DNA from: Sphagnum compactum
Taxonomy: Eukaryota; Bryophyta; Sphagnopsida; Sphagnales
Length of the DNA: 64,000 nucleotides
Reading direction: 5' to 3'
Assembly (NCBI GenBank): GCA_965153455.1
Contig: OZ234502.1
Coordinates: 4,691,267 to 4,755,266, forward strand
This document shows, piece after piece, positions 35,030 to 46,123 of this stretch. The stretch's first letter is position 1. Each line of letters begins with the position of its first letter. The notes beneath the pieces are model-generated. The model had not been told where the DNA came from and made no database searches. It saw only the letters and a program-made list of their open reading frames with translations. A program made the position numbers and the translations under genes.

Positions 35030-35245
35030 AACTCCTATTTTATTTTTCTTCTTCCTCCTCTTGATTTTTTTTTTTTTTTTCCTTCTTTCTTTATTTTCTT
35101 CTTTTATTCTTTTGATTTTTTTTCTTTTCTTCTTTCTTCTTCTCTATTTCTTTTCCCTTCCTTTTCATCTCGTTTTTTCTTCTCTTCTTTTGATTTTGTT
35201 TCTTCTTTGTCCTCCTTCCTCTCCTCCTCTTCTAAAAAAAATTTA
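35030..35245 (+). repeat. polypyrimidine (TTCTT)n tract
   Basis: Some 200 bp almost entirely C and T on the plus strand. It is low-complexity DNA that opens artificial Phe/Leu/Ser or Lys/Glu reading frames on the two strands. No gene. Confidence 0.9.
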
Positions 35246-35737
35246 AAAAATCTAGAATTTTTTTTTGAATATTTGCAATCTACTGCCGCTTGCTCACTCA
35301 AGGTAGTGTGGCAATGATGCTCTTGCCCCCTGCAACACCTCCTCCTGTAAAGGCAAACAAACCACAATTGTCACTTGCAGCAAGAAACAAGGAAAAGAAA
35401 AATAAAAAGAAGCAAAGAAGATGGTTACCTGGTTGAGATTGCACTCTTCCCATAACTATCACAAGTGTGATTGTTTGTATAGAGGATTTAGTCACATTCT
35501 TTTTTTCTTCTCTTTTTGGTTGTGCATGTTGATGCTTGTGCTTGATATCTCAATCATACCTTTTTCTTTTCCTTCCCCCTTTTTTTCCCAGTAGCACATC
35601 TTATTGCTTGAATTAAAGGTTTCAGTAAATTTTCTTCATTGCAGCCACTTGTATGTAATAATCTTTTTCCCTGGTCACTTTTTCTGATTTATTGCACATT
35701 TCAATCACTAGTGTGAAAGAATTTGCAAGGAACGCAT

Positions 35738-38049
35738 CTTACTTACTTACTTACAATTTAGCGTCATTAAGTGGGCCAAACAGCGCCCGGGCCAGAACCC
35801 ATTTGACGTTAAGTCTGATGAAGCAATTTAGATCTAACCTTCTGACATTGCACTAAGAATCTAGCAAGGATGCCTTGCTGCTGACAGCTCATCAATTCAG
35901 CCAAAGGTGTGATGGCAGTTAGTGGCAATGAACCTCTAAACCTCTCCCGAACACTTTGATAGGCAGGGCAAACCAACAAGAAGTGGTCCTCATCCTCAAC
36001 TGCACCCAAGTTGCACAATTTGCAGTAACGCTGTTGCACTGGCACCTTCACTGGCTTGGCTTGCCTTCCTAGCTCAATATGTAGCTTGTGATTCGCACAA
36101 CGAAAACGTGCCAAGCTTCTCCTAAGCTGTGCATTGTTTACCCTGGAGAGGTATTCTTTGTACCCATACTGTGTTGAGCTATTCAACCCCAGATAGGCTC
36201 TCACCCTGCTAGAGTCAGCTGCAGCCACTTGATGGTGTACAATGTATTGCCTTTCAGCCAACTGCTTGAGGCGAGCACATGGTGGCAGCTGATTGCGATC
36301 GATGCACAAATTGTATGTCGACAGTCGTTCATCTACTTGTGCTAGCCAGCAAGCAGGCAATCGGCTTTTTCTACCCACAGCACTCTGGTTCCCGAGTGAG
36401 ACTTTTCGCCTGGCTGCAAGCAACTGCAGCTGTACATCATAAGCTAGCCTGAGCATGCGATCTGAGTCTACCTTAGAACTGACACGTGAGAGAAAGCGCA
36501 TGGTCTGTTGCCACCAATATATTTCTAGGGGAAACCTGCCAAACTCTGCCAGCACGACGTAACTGGATGTCGTGGTGCTGACCCCTAGCAACAACTTTAG
36601 AAAAGCCCGATGAACCACCTCTAACTGTTCGCGTGCCATGTGGTCTAACCATACTTCACACCCATAGCTAAGCACTGGTTTGACTAGTGCATCAAACAAC
36701 TGGCATTGTAATGCTGGGTCAAAGATGCGCAGTTCTGCGCATCTACGCTGCAATGCAAAAACTACCTTTTTCCCAGACATTGCTAATTGTTGTATTGCAG
36801 CTTGCATACCTTTTGTGCCATGCAGCTCAACACCTAAATACTTGAAAGAGTTTAGTTGCTCTATAGTTTCACCCTCATACTGAAAAGCCTGACACACAGA
36901 CTTGTGTGCTTCAAACACAACAACCTTGGTTTTCTTGACATTCACAGTCAATTGACGCTCACAACAAAAAGCCTGCAAGACATCCAGTTGCTTCTGCAAT
37001 CCACCAGGAGTGTGTGACATGAGAGCTAAGTCGTCTGCATACAAAAGCAAGCGAACAGCTAGTTGATCCAACATTGGTGGTGCATCACCCTCCAAAGCAT
37101 TCAGCCGTTTCTCTAAGCCATCTATGAAGAGGCCAAATAGGAGCGGGCTGAGGGGGCATCCTTGTTTCACTCCGATGCGGCAGAGGAAAGTGGGCGTGAG
37201 CCCCTCCTCTGGATGGTGCAGGCAGGCCTGGTCTTGATGGTACATGGAACGCAAGCACTCCAGTACCCGCCCACTGATGCCAAGTCCCTCCAGCACCTGC
37301 CACAACAGGTCCCTTGGTACTGTATCAAAGGCTTTTTTGAGGTCCACAAAACAAGTGTATAGCTTCTTTTTCTGAAATCTGGCTTGTTCGGTCAAAGTGC
37401 GAAGAATAAACAAGTTATCTGTTGTCCTAAAGTCCTTTCTGAAACCAGCCTGTCCTTTTGCGCGTAAATCATTAGTCTCCGCCCATTGACTGATGCGAGA
37501 CTCAAGAATCATTGCAAACACCTTGGCTAAGACTGGTCCTACTGTGATCCCCCTATAATTGTCAAACTGACTGCAGTCACCCCCTTTGTATAGTGCATGT
37601 ATGATCCCAACAGAGAGTGATTCACAATAGCCCTCACGCAGAATTTTGTTAAAAGCAATCAATAGTGGTTGTTGCAAGGCAGCAGCCGCATCCAAAAGGA
37701 ACTCTGGTTTGATGCCATCAATGCCTGCAGCTTTGTGTCGTTTTAGCTTTTTGAACGCTTGTTGTACTTCAACTAATGTGATGTCAACATTCAACTGTTC
37801 GCAATCAATACCATGGGGTGGAAAGGAAACCACCTGGGCTTGAATAGCGGCACCTGTCACGGCTCCTGTTGTGGCTAGTGCCGCCGGAGGCTGAAGCAAT
37901 TGCTGGAAGCCATCCCTGAGTGCTTCGCTGGTGATGCCATTGACACCTTCAGCGCGCTTACGGTACCGCTTCCAGAATGCTGCAGGATCCGCCTTCGCTA
38001 AACCACATAGATGAATGTAGGCAAATTCAGAACTGCTGCTCTGCGACAT
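35738..38049 (-). mobile_element. LINE (non-LTR retrotransposon), 3' portion with (TAAG)n tail
   Basis: On the minus strand the element reads RT ORF, stop at 35809, a 55-bp 3' UTR, then four TAAG units (35738-35754). A short tandem 3' tail instead of poly-A is typical of several non-LTR clades. The frame is closed by TGA immediately before the start ATG at 38049, and no endonuclease domain was found upstream, so the element is 5' incomplete or its first part is the neighbouring repeat arm. I could not find target-site duplications. Confidence 0.8.
35809..38049 (-). CDS. LINE reverse transcriptase with C-terminal zinc knuckle
   Basis: A 746-residue uninterrupted reverse transcriptase. Fingers motif HKAAGIDGIKPEFL is at about 105-118, YRGITVGPVLAKVF at 165-178, and motif A CFVDLKKAFD at 233-242 with the first catalytic Asp. 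Motif B GVKQGCPLSPLLF is at 293-305, motif C YADD at 337-340, and the thumb-side motif FKYLGVEL at 402-409. The C-terminal C-x2-C..H-x4-C (CKLC..EDEDHFLLVCP, 676-695) is a zinc-knuckle-like end found in LINE ORF2 proteins. The N-terminus (FWKRYRKRAEG) resembles the linker between endonuclease and RT, so the protein starts after the missing endonuclease. Codon use is more GC-rich than its AT-rich surroundings. All catalytic residues are present, so insertion is probably recent. Clade assignment is uncertain; the VKQGCPLSPLLF/FKYLG pattern is unlike typical plant L1 elements. Confidence 0.93.
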   Translation of the reverse strand: MSQSSSSEFAYIHLCGLAKADPAAFWKRYRKRAEGVNGITSEALRDGFQQLLQPPAALATTGAVTGAAIQAQVVSFPPHGIDCEQLNVDITLVEVQQAFKKLKRHKAAGIDGIKPEFLLDAAAALQQPLLIAFNKILREGYCESLSVGIIHALYKGGDCSQFDNYRGITVGPVLAKVFAMILESRISQWAETNDLRAKGQAGFRKDFRTTDNLFILRTLTEQARFQKKKLYTCFVDLKKAFDTVPRDLLWQVLEGLGISGRVLECLRSMYHQDQACLHHPEEGLTPTFLCRIGVKQGCPLSPLLFGLFIDGLEKRLNALEGDAPPMLDQLAVRLLLYADDLALMSHTPGGLQKQLDVLQAFCCERQLTVNVKKTKVVVFEAHKSVCQAFQYEGETIEQLNSFKYLGVELHGTKGMQAAIQQLAMSGKKVVFALQRRCAELRIFDPALQCQLFDALVKPVLSYGCEVWLDHMAREQLEVVHRAFLKLLLGVSTTTSSYVVLAEFGRFPLEIYWWQQTMRFLSRVSSKVDSDRMLRLAYDVQLQLLAARRKVSLGNQSAVGRKSRLPACWLAQVDERLSTYNLCIDRNQLPPCARLKQLAERQYIVHHQVAAADSSRVRAYLGLNSSTQYGYKEYLSRVNNAQLRRSLARFRCANHKLHIELGRQAKPVKVPVQQRYCKLCNLGAVEDEDHFLLVCPAYQSVRERFRGSLPLTAITPLAELMSCQQQGILARFLVQCQKVRSKLLHQT

Positions 38050-38171
38050 TCAGAATACAGAATGGCATTGCCCACAGGGGCATTAGGGCCTGCTTTACTC
38101 ATCTATATTATTGTAGTATCTAATCTGACAGAAGGCCTGTGCACATGGACATGAAAACATCCGCTCAGCCA

Positions 38172-40109
38172 CGAGAAGGCAGTCTGATACCCAGCTCTGC
38201 TCTGCCCAGAGGCCGGTGTGTGTGGGTCAATCTGCATATCTGCCATATCTGCTTGGCTTAGCAACTCTGCTCCCCTCCATTCTGAACAAAATCTATGGCT
38301 GGAGGGCAATAAAATAGCCATTGGAGGATGAAAATAGCTGACTGAGGGGTGAAGGAACAAAGGGCAACCTTGCACGTCAGCCCTGTCTCTCGGCCTCCAC
38401 ATCAGTTGCTAGCGATTTGCAGCCAGGCCCTGCTTACTTGTGTACGTGTGTGTGTGTGTGCCTTGGGTGATCCAGTACCTACACTATTACCATGGTGAAG
38501 ACCTAAAACACTCTGCATCTTGGAGCAGTGCAAATGGAGGGCAGCTTATTTCAGGAATGCCCCAGCCCTTGGGCATTACCCTACATTAAATCAGGGTCTC
38601 TGAGTCCAAATTAAAAATTTCCTGGGTGAAATATCGCCACTAAAGGGTCTCGCTCAAGAAGGTCAAGGTACCAGTGTAGGAGCTGGTTCACCTTGGCCCG
38701 TGTGGGTGGCCTTAAAATCTGAACCCAAGGCTCTTAATTGAAGGGCGTTTACCCCAGGAAGATCCAGCTCTTGTGTTCTGGTTCTTCCCAAACACTTTTG
38801 AATATTTTCTTAATTCATTAGTCAAATTGAGCGATGTGTGAGGAGTCGACCTTATTTGACTTCTTAACTGTTCCCTCACCAACCTATCTTCCTTATAATA
38901 CAAATAAAGTTGTAACACATGTTGGTCACATTGAACCAAATCAAATTTCCAAGGGTTGGTTTGTAAATCCAAGTACGAATTGTTGCTATAACATTCACAA
39001 AAGTGGTTGCAATATTTGGTTTGGTGTTTTATTGTTTTATGCATGCACAACAATAATCTATAACCACACAACATGGGTTGAGTCTTGAACCAAAACTTTG
39101 AACCCAACAACAACCACTAAACTTGAGGTTTGAGATTGTAGAAGGAAACATACCAATTCAAAACCTTGTAAAGCTTTATTTATAAAACACACCACATATT
39201 CAGAAAATGCACATAGGTATTTAAAACAAAAAATAATTTAAAGAAAATCAAGTTAGTACAAACTAGATGTTAAAAACTCTCCATTTCTACAACCAACGGG
39301 GCTTGTAATACGTCAACCGTGGTAATGGGGGTGTGTGTCTTGAAAAGGTGGAAATTGGGAAGTAGCTAGGTGTACTGTTATTGCCCAACTTAAGATGGAG
39401 GATGCTTGCATCCATTGCAACACAATTGAAATTCTTTGACAAAGAAAAGTAATCAAGACAAAAAGGAGAGGGGCCCTCTAGGCCTTTTAGGCTCCAAATA
39501 GCATTGGCACACTCGTGTAAAAACACATTGACCTATTTGTGTAAACATCCAAATATTTTCATTGTTAGAGGGAGGAATTGATCACTGATGTGTTGATCTT
39601 AATAGTTCCTTTCTTTGACTTGATTTGCATTGGAAGCAACAAATCCTTGAGTTGTGCAAGATTGGGGAAATAGATTTCCACGCGATGGGTCAGTTATGAC
39701 AACGTTAATTAAGATGCGAATTTGATCTTTGGTGAGCACAATGTCGACTCGTGAATGAAAGCAATTGAGAGTGACTAAGATAAACGCTTGTAATTGTTCT
39801 CGTCTCACGTGAAGGCCAACATCTCACGCAATGACAACAAAGGTGTCACAAACTCCATCATGAATCCCCATGCACTCGTTGACATGGCCACAACGTAAAA
39901 AATGAATACCCATAGGGTCGATTTGATGTAGCACCTTATACATAAAGGACCACACCTTGATATTGTGCAAAATTTTAAGTGTCTTAAATGGCAGAATAGG
40001 CAGCTGTGGCTGATTTTGTCATTTCTCACCCAAGCCAGTACCACATTCTGTCATTTCTGATTCACCTATTGCACTGTATTGCCATTTCCTACCCCTAAAC
40101 CCTAAACCC
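38172..40109 (-). repeat. inverted-repeat family A, left arm
   Basis: The reverse complement of this 1.9-kb segment matches 46124-49121 almost throughout. Checked blocks include the CA/GT microsatellite with CCTTGGGTGATCCAGTACC (38450), CTTGACCTTCTTGAGCGAGA (38660, reverse), the ACAACTTTATTTGTATTATA block (38900, reverse), and the inner end CCCTAAACCCTAAACCC (40093-40109). It is non-coding as far as I can see. Its outer end is only about 120 bp from the LINE RT start. The matching arm has an extra 1.08 kb near 47436-48510. Confidence 0.88.
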
Positions 40110-41022
40110 AAGGACTACTTGAAACATATTTTACAAGATGTGAACATTTGAAAAAATTGCTTGCATTTCCAAAAATTTACTTCAATACACATTACACATG
40201 TGATTTGTCAATGTCAAATGATAATAACAAAGAACATACTCATATCGATTAATATCGAAGTAAAAAAAATTTTAAGTTTGATATAATGTAGGCTTTGTTT
40301 ATCATGGCTACTTTACATTGAACTTGACAACAATGTCATTTTGGATCAAATATATTGGACAGACCACAAACCCATATGTTTTGCATTGAAATTACATCCC
40401 TTAATTTATATTACCGCACAATTGAAATATTTGCTTGTTGATTATGTGTGTAGAGATAGATGCCTTGTTCTTTTCTTGTGTGGCTTGGTCTCATTTCATG
40501 GTTCCTAGTACCTTACAACTATTTTTTTGTTTTTTTATTTTTTCAAAATTCTAGTGTAACAATGGCAAGCAACCCCCCCAACAAATTTTGACTTAACAAG
40601 TGGCACTTTTGTACAAGGCTTGCCAATAGATAGACTGGTGACAACACACTCCCCAAATAAGGGGCAAAAGTCGGCGAATCTTTTTTTTTGAGAAAAAACA
40701 GGAATTTTTGCCAAAAAAGTGAATCAATGTCACCTTTTGTGAACAAAAAGCAACTGCTACCTTACTTTTTACATCATATTAAACGATTGGTCCAACTGCC
40801 CTTTACGTGCTCTCTTCATATTCCAGAAGAATTTTATTCATGAAAGCTGGTGCTCAGGAGGAACATGCACCCCATCCATCATAAACCAACACTTGGAGAA
40901 CACGGCAAGTCTCAGGAGAACTTTGTTCACACTGGGTACTCACTTGTGACATATATGTATGTTGTGGCCAGGCAAGTTTGTGACTTCAGGAGGACCTGGA
41001 GCTTCAAATATCACAAGAGACA
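40110..41022. other. spacer DNA upstream of the dehydrogenase gene
   Basis: Unique DNA between the inner end of the left arm and the SDR start codon. It presumably includes the SDR promoter and 5' UTR. I did not find a clear TATA element. ORFs at 40543-40746 and 40850-41095 show no domain. Confidence 0.5.
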
Positions 41023-43859
41023 ATGGGGTCAGGAGCCAGCAATCTCACTCGTGCGCAAAACTCTTTTTCCTCTAAGTCCACGGCGGAGGATGTAACTGCC
41101 AACATCGACCTCCACGGCAAGACCATTCTCATCACTGGTAACTACTCTAATGCACAGTTCCATTAAACTCGCTTTCCCTTGCATTATCTTATCTGTAGCC
41201 TGCGTGATCTATATAGTCATAGCAGTAGTGACCTCCAAAATTTCTTACACAAATTTTGCAACTCCTTGTTGTACAGATGAGATTCGTAATTTGCTTTGTT
41301 CTTTTTCTTGCTGGAATATGAGAGCTTGGAGTATATAAGTTCTTATGGAACTTGTTTGAGATCTGGAGAGAGAGAGAGAGGTCCGCCTTGAGGTTTTTCT
41401 TATTGGACGTACAGGAGCAACCGCTGGGATAGGAAAAGAAACAGCCCGGGTGTTGGCGAAGCGAGGGGGGCATATCATCATAGCTGTCCGAAACCTCAAG
41501 AAAGGCGAGGCAGTGAAGGAGGAGATATTGAAGGAGACTCCATCTGCTCCTTTTGATGTCCTGGAATTAGACGTCAGTTCGTTGGCGTCTGTTCGAAAAT
41601 TCGCTGAAGACTTCAAGTCTCGAGATTTTCCTATCAGTATCCTCATGTAAGTGAGCTTCTTCTTCTTCTTCTTCTTCTTGGCGATGCTGTCACAAATTTA
41701 TTCGGTTCCTTTGATGATTAGACACAAAATAGGCTCCAATTATTATTGAATGTCAAACTTTTGTTTTGTTGGGGCTCGATTTTGCCCTCAATCTGCATAC
41801 ACAAAGTGTGGCCTGGCCCACAGGTGACATTCATATCACAGTTAGACTGCTTCTTGTCTCATTCCCCAAGAAGAAGAAAAACTACTGTAGTCTGGTCCAT
41901 ATAGAGCAGGTGGAGTCTGGACACATGGAAGCTTACAAAGACATCATGGCCAATTTTTTGCAGAAACAATGCAGGGGCATTATTTGGCAAGTTTGAGCTT
42001 TCTCAGGATGGACTAGAGAAAACTTTTGCAACTAATCATATGGGTGAGGCATTTCAAACTCTCATGTTTGTGAAAGTTCAGCAATCAGGGGCCCAAATCT
42101 TCTGAGTGGGACCATTTAGTCTAAGATCTTACAAGTTCTCCCATCATGAAAGAATCAAAGTGTATTCTAACATAGACAGGATAATATGTGTGGTCACAGG
42201 TTTAATGGTTTCATTTTCACCTGTGGATTTGATAACCATGTGCAGGACAATTTCTGTTGACCAACCTTCTATTGGAGACCATTGTAGCAACTGCAGAAAA
42301 AAGTGGTGAGGAGGGACGCATTGTGAACCTGGCCTCCGATGCCCACAAGCTTGTGGGTAAAAAAGGTATCCCATACGACAAGTTGAATGATGCCAAGAGG
42401 TCAGCTACCAGATTGCCTTCTTGTAGGACCATCTTACCATAACAAGAAACTCTTCGCTGCTGTAGACAGGTTGATCCTTGGATCCAAGGACAAAATGTGC
42501 CAGACCATTTTATAATCATGCTGTTAGGCAAGTTAGTGAATGGTATATATGCCTGATTACTTTTTCAACATCATCTCTGGAATTGATATCATCTCTAATA
42601 TTTGCATGCAGTTTCAATCCTCTTACTGCATATCCAGTATCAAAGTTGGCCAATATTCTTCATGCCAATGAGCTTGCACGACGTCTTCAGGCACCTATCC
42701 TAACCTTGTTTGCAAACTCCTGTGTTTTCTTTGTAATTTGTTCGTTAGTTCCACTTAAGGTGAACACTGGGGTTGTGAACTGTTGCAGGTACTGTTCAAA
42801 TAGTGAGACATACTTGCTAACAGGTTCCCAGATTTTGTAGTTGACTGAAGGTGCCATGTGATGATGAGAATGGACACAGAATTTCTTTCCCTTGATGCAT
42901 ACAGCACAGTTCATAACACACTCTTATGCCATCATATTGTCCGAAACACTCTTCAGCCATCCCTGCACAGCAGTGGTTAGGCTGCCACTAACATCAAAGG
43001 CGATTCTGCATCTGTGTCAGGAAAGAGGAGTAAATGTGACAGCCAATTCTGTACATCCTGGATTCGTTTACTCCAACTTTGGCCAGGATTCATCAATACC
43101 CTTTATCTGTAAGGCCCCCAGATCCTTTGAAAACATAGCTTCCCAAATGATATCAGCTGCAGTCTGCAGAATTTTGTTAAGAGCAATGTAGGAGAAAAGT
43201 GAGGTTTCCTATATGAAAAGACTTCTAGTTTGCTGTCAGTATGACTACCTTGTTTTCATAACACCCCATTCGCACTTGTGTGTTCAACAGCTTGGGTGCT
43301 AGCACTCTTTTCACCACTTGCCAAAAACAATTCCCAGGTAATTTTTACTGATTGCAACATGTTCAACATTTTTACTCATTCAACCAGTTGGCCTGAGCAT
43401 TCCATCTCCTTGGCTGCCACTGTTAACCATCTCTGCGTTGGCAGATGAGCTGTTTCAATAGCAGAATATCAATTGAATGTTGTAGATGCCATTAATATGG
43501 TCACAGGAAAAAATTATTTCTCTGCACCTCTCTATGTATACCTCTATTTTTACCTACCTCAGCATACGTTACAATAGATCTACTGAAACAAACAGCATGC
43601 TGTGGGGTAGAATTGGCCATGGGAGCTGCTAATTCATTTGCAACTTTGCTGAAGACTGATTTACTGGATGATGCTTAAATGTGAAATGCAGGGGGCAGCA
43701 ACTACGTGCTATGTGACAACAAGTCCAGATCTGAAGGGTGTTTCTGGGAAATACTTTCAGGACTCTAAGGAAAGTAACAAAGTGACTAAACCAGCACAGA
43801 ACATGGACATGGCAGCTGCTCTGTGGAAATTCAGTGAGGATTTTGTCTCCACCCATTAG
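41023..43859 (+). CDS. short-chain dehydrogenase/reductase (retinol dehydrogenase/TIC32-like)
   Basis: A complete eight-exon NAD(P)-dependent SDR of 320 residues; substrate unknown. Exons: 41023-41137, 41415-41646, 41964-42043, 42246-42399, 42612-42690, 43021-43108, 43291-43337 and 43692-43859; phases all agree. The nucleotide-binding TGATAGIG is at 38-45, NNAG at 117-120, and the catalytic YPVSK at 201-205, with the Ser site in IVNLASDAH. The order TAEDVTANIDLHGKT before the Rossmann fold and GAATTCYV plus LKGVSGKYFQD near the end mark the WW-oxidoreductase/RDH11-14/TIC32 branch common in plants. No plastid transit peptide or membrane segment is obvious. Oddity: the exon 5 donor is CAG|GC instead of GT; the flanking exons join perfectly only if that GC site is used. 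The gene lies inside the 6-kb spacer between inverted repeat arms, which could make it mobile or duplicated as a block, but the coding sequence is intact. Confidence 0.92.
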
Positions 43860-45460
43860 CCAGAATACTTCGCTCTTTGCAGATCAAGAGACAGAATTGG
43901 CTTTAAGTTGTGTGTACGGTCCCTAGAAAATTCTGGTCCCTCGCTGTCCTGGCTCTTGTATAGAACATGTGGGGAATGATGTGTATGTTCTACATGTTTA
44001 TCTATATTCATGTTGAGTGTTTAGTTTCTGTTTATAGCCTGGGTGCACGTGCTTTAAATCTTCAACACACAAGGAAGGACCAGGAGACTGAACCCAGAAA
44101 TTTACGATCCTAGGAAAGGAGACAAAAATTCAGCCACGGTGGATGCTTCAGTGCCCATGATGAGACCCCATTTCAAAACTGCTTTATAGGTTGTTGATGC
44201 TGTAGGTCATTAATTGCAATATAACATTATTGATGATGTTTTGTTAAGCTGCCAAGTAAAATTCTATGGAAGTTTTGATATTGGATGAGCACTTAGGCCA
44301 TTCATTTCCTTCACTAGTGTGGTGGGTTTAGAAATTGCTCTAGATTCTCAAGTATTGACTAGGTTCTCAATGTGGATGCTTGTCTTTTAAGCTCTGTAGA
44401 GTTGCATTTGCTTTCTAGATTCATATTTGTAGATTGGTGCTTGGTATGTACATCAATGGACACCAAGTCATTGTGTTCATGGCTGTGGTTTCTAGGGTTT
44501 TCTGATTGCTCATTAGTTATCTTGCAGCAGGTGCCATGGCTAATTTAGCTGTTTCTTAGCTTTTCATTGTTTTGGACGGTGGCCTTAGTAATGCTGTGGT
44601 TTTAGTCCCTCTTCAACCTTTCATCTTGGGTATTTGGGGGTTTGTGGCAAGAGCCCAAACAAAGCTTTTCAGCCTCAATTTTAGAATCTTTGAAAACTGA
44701 TTATCTGAAACCCAAGGCAACTCAAGACAGCATTGCCCCAGTTTAGGGACATTTCACCATGTGGATTCTCAGATTATCAAGGTGGCCCACTAAAATGTGG
44801 AGTTCTCTGCACTCAAAGCCACCAAAAATGCCTTTGCTTTCTCCTCTTTGTTTTTGTGCACACATTCACTAATTGCAGTGAATTTGGATGAGGAAATGGT
44901 AGTGACCTTTTGTGGGATACTTAAGCAGAATCTGCCCAAATTTGCGCAGTTTTCTCATAATTTGCTTGTCGTTTCACCCATGCCACTCTAGGACCTGTCA
45001 GGAAACAAGCATTTTAACTGAAACATCCTTTGTGGACATCTGGTGGACCCTATTTACCTCCAACTTTCTTTCAACAGATTATGTGATTCTATGCTTGTTT
45101 GCAGTATGCTCATCAGAAGCCTAGATGACCAAAAAGTGAATGACCCTTTCCTTGCTACCTAGTAACCATGCCACCGGCAACACCAGTATGCCCCTGGAAC
45201 AAAGAGAAGGGTCCATCTTCCCCATGCTTTGTGGGCATCTCCTGCTACAAATTACTACTTTATTTGAGTGATGAAGTTAACACAGAACCTTGATTTGCAA
45301 CCACTTGAGAATTGTAGGTATTACAGCTACAAGCAAAGTACATGTTCGCTTGTACACATTTCACTTGTTCTTGTATGCACCAGTGCTGGTCAGTTCCCTT
45401 TTTTTTCATATCCATGTGGGCGAGGTCTTGCTCAAATTGTTCAACTTGTAGGATGCTAAA
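43860..45460. other. SDR 3' region and spacer, no gene seen
   Basis: Follows the SDR stop codon. No recognised protein, and no transposon ends. The openings at 44797-44991 and 44912-45124 are in overlapping frames without domain content. Confidence 0.5.
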
Positions 45461-45466
45461 CACTCC

Positions 45467-45880
45467 TTACAAACTTTGCAGTTGTCAGTGCAGCACATGC
45501 ATGGTTCTGCTACAGGGTTTGAATAACATAACAGTTGAAAATAGGTCAAATAAATTAAAATTTTGTAGCAGCCTAGCAAATTGAATTAGGTTACTAGTAG
45601 GTACTTGGCATGTATCTCGAATGATTTTGGGTTTAAAATTGCTTAGCAATACGTCACACTAATCATAAGGTATGTTAAAGCAATTTTCAACCCACAACCA
45701 TTCAAGAGACATGCCATGTACCTACCAGTAGCCTAGTTCGATCCGTTGAGTTGCTGTGACATTTTAATTTATTTGACCTATTTGCAACATCGACATTAAT
45801 AAAACCCTGCAGTAGAACCATGCAAGCTCTGTGTAGAGCACTGCATTGACACATGCAAAGTTCTCAAGGAGCTTTCGGGG
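45467..45880. repeat. 400-bp imperfect foldback (inverted repeat)
   Basis: The left arm (about 45467-45655) pairs with the right arm (about 45672-45880) around a loop of under 20 bp. Matched blocks include AAACTTTGCA, TGCATGGTTCTGCT(A)CAGGGTTT, AATAGGTCAAATAAATTAAAA (in two pieces), TAGGTACTTGGCATGT, and AAAATTGCTT. Similarity between arms is roughly 75-80 percent. The RNA would form a long imperfect hairpin. It may be a foldback/MITE-type element or a young small-RNA precursor. Confidence 0.8.
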
Positions 45881-46123
45881 TGTTGTCAAAGCTCATCCCT
45901 GGATTAAAGTGGTAGAAACAAGGGAAATTTGTTGAGTAATGCACAATGTTCCTCATGAACATCTGATCTTAAGGAGGTGCACAGTTATGATTGATTTTAC
46001 TGAACACAAGGTTGGCGGTCCACTGCTTTTGAGTCCAGGGTGAGGCCAGTCAGCCGCACCACAGAGACAATCTGTAGGCAGCATGCACCCTAAGGACACA
46101 TTCCCTGGGATAAAAGAAGCCCA

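Noticed and set aside
35013-35367. Frames over the polypyrimidine tract (Phe/Leu-rich on +, Lys/Glu-rich on -)
   Set aside because: Products of low-complexity CT/GA sequence; no domain or gene structure.
37085-37362. Several short ORFs overlapping the LINE RT on both strands
   Set aside because: Out-of-frame or antisense shadows of an uninterrupted 746-codon ORF.
38712-39113. 133-codon minus-strand frame, with a related plus-strand frame at 47029-47355
   Set aside because: They are similar only because both lie in arms of the same inverted repeat. The frame breaks differently in each copy and has no domain.
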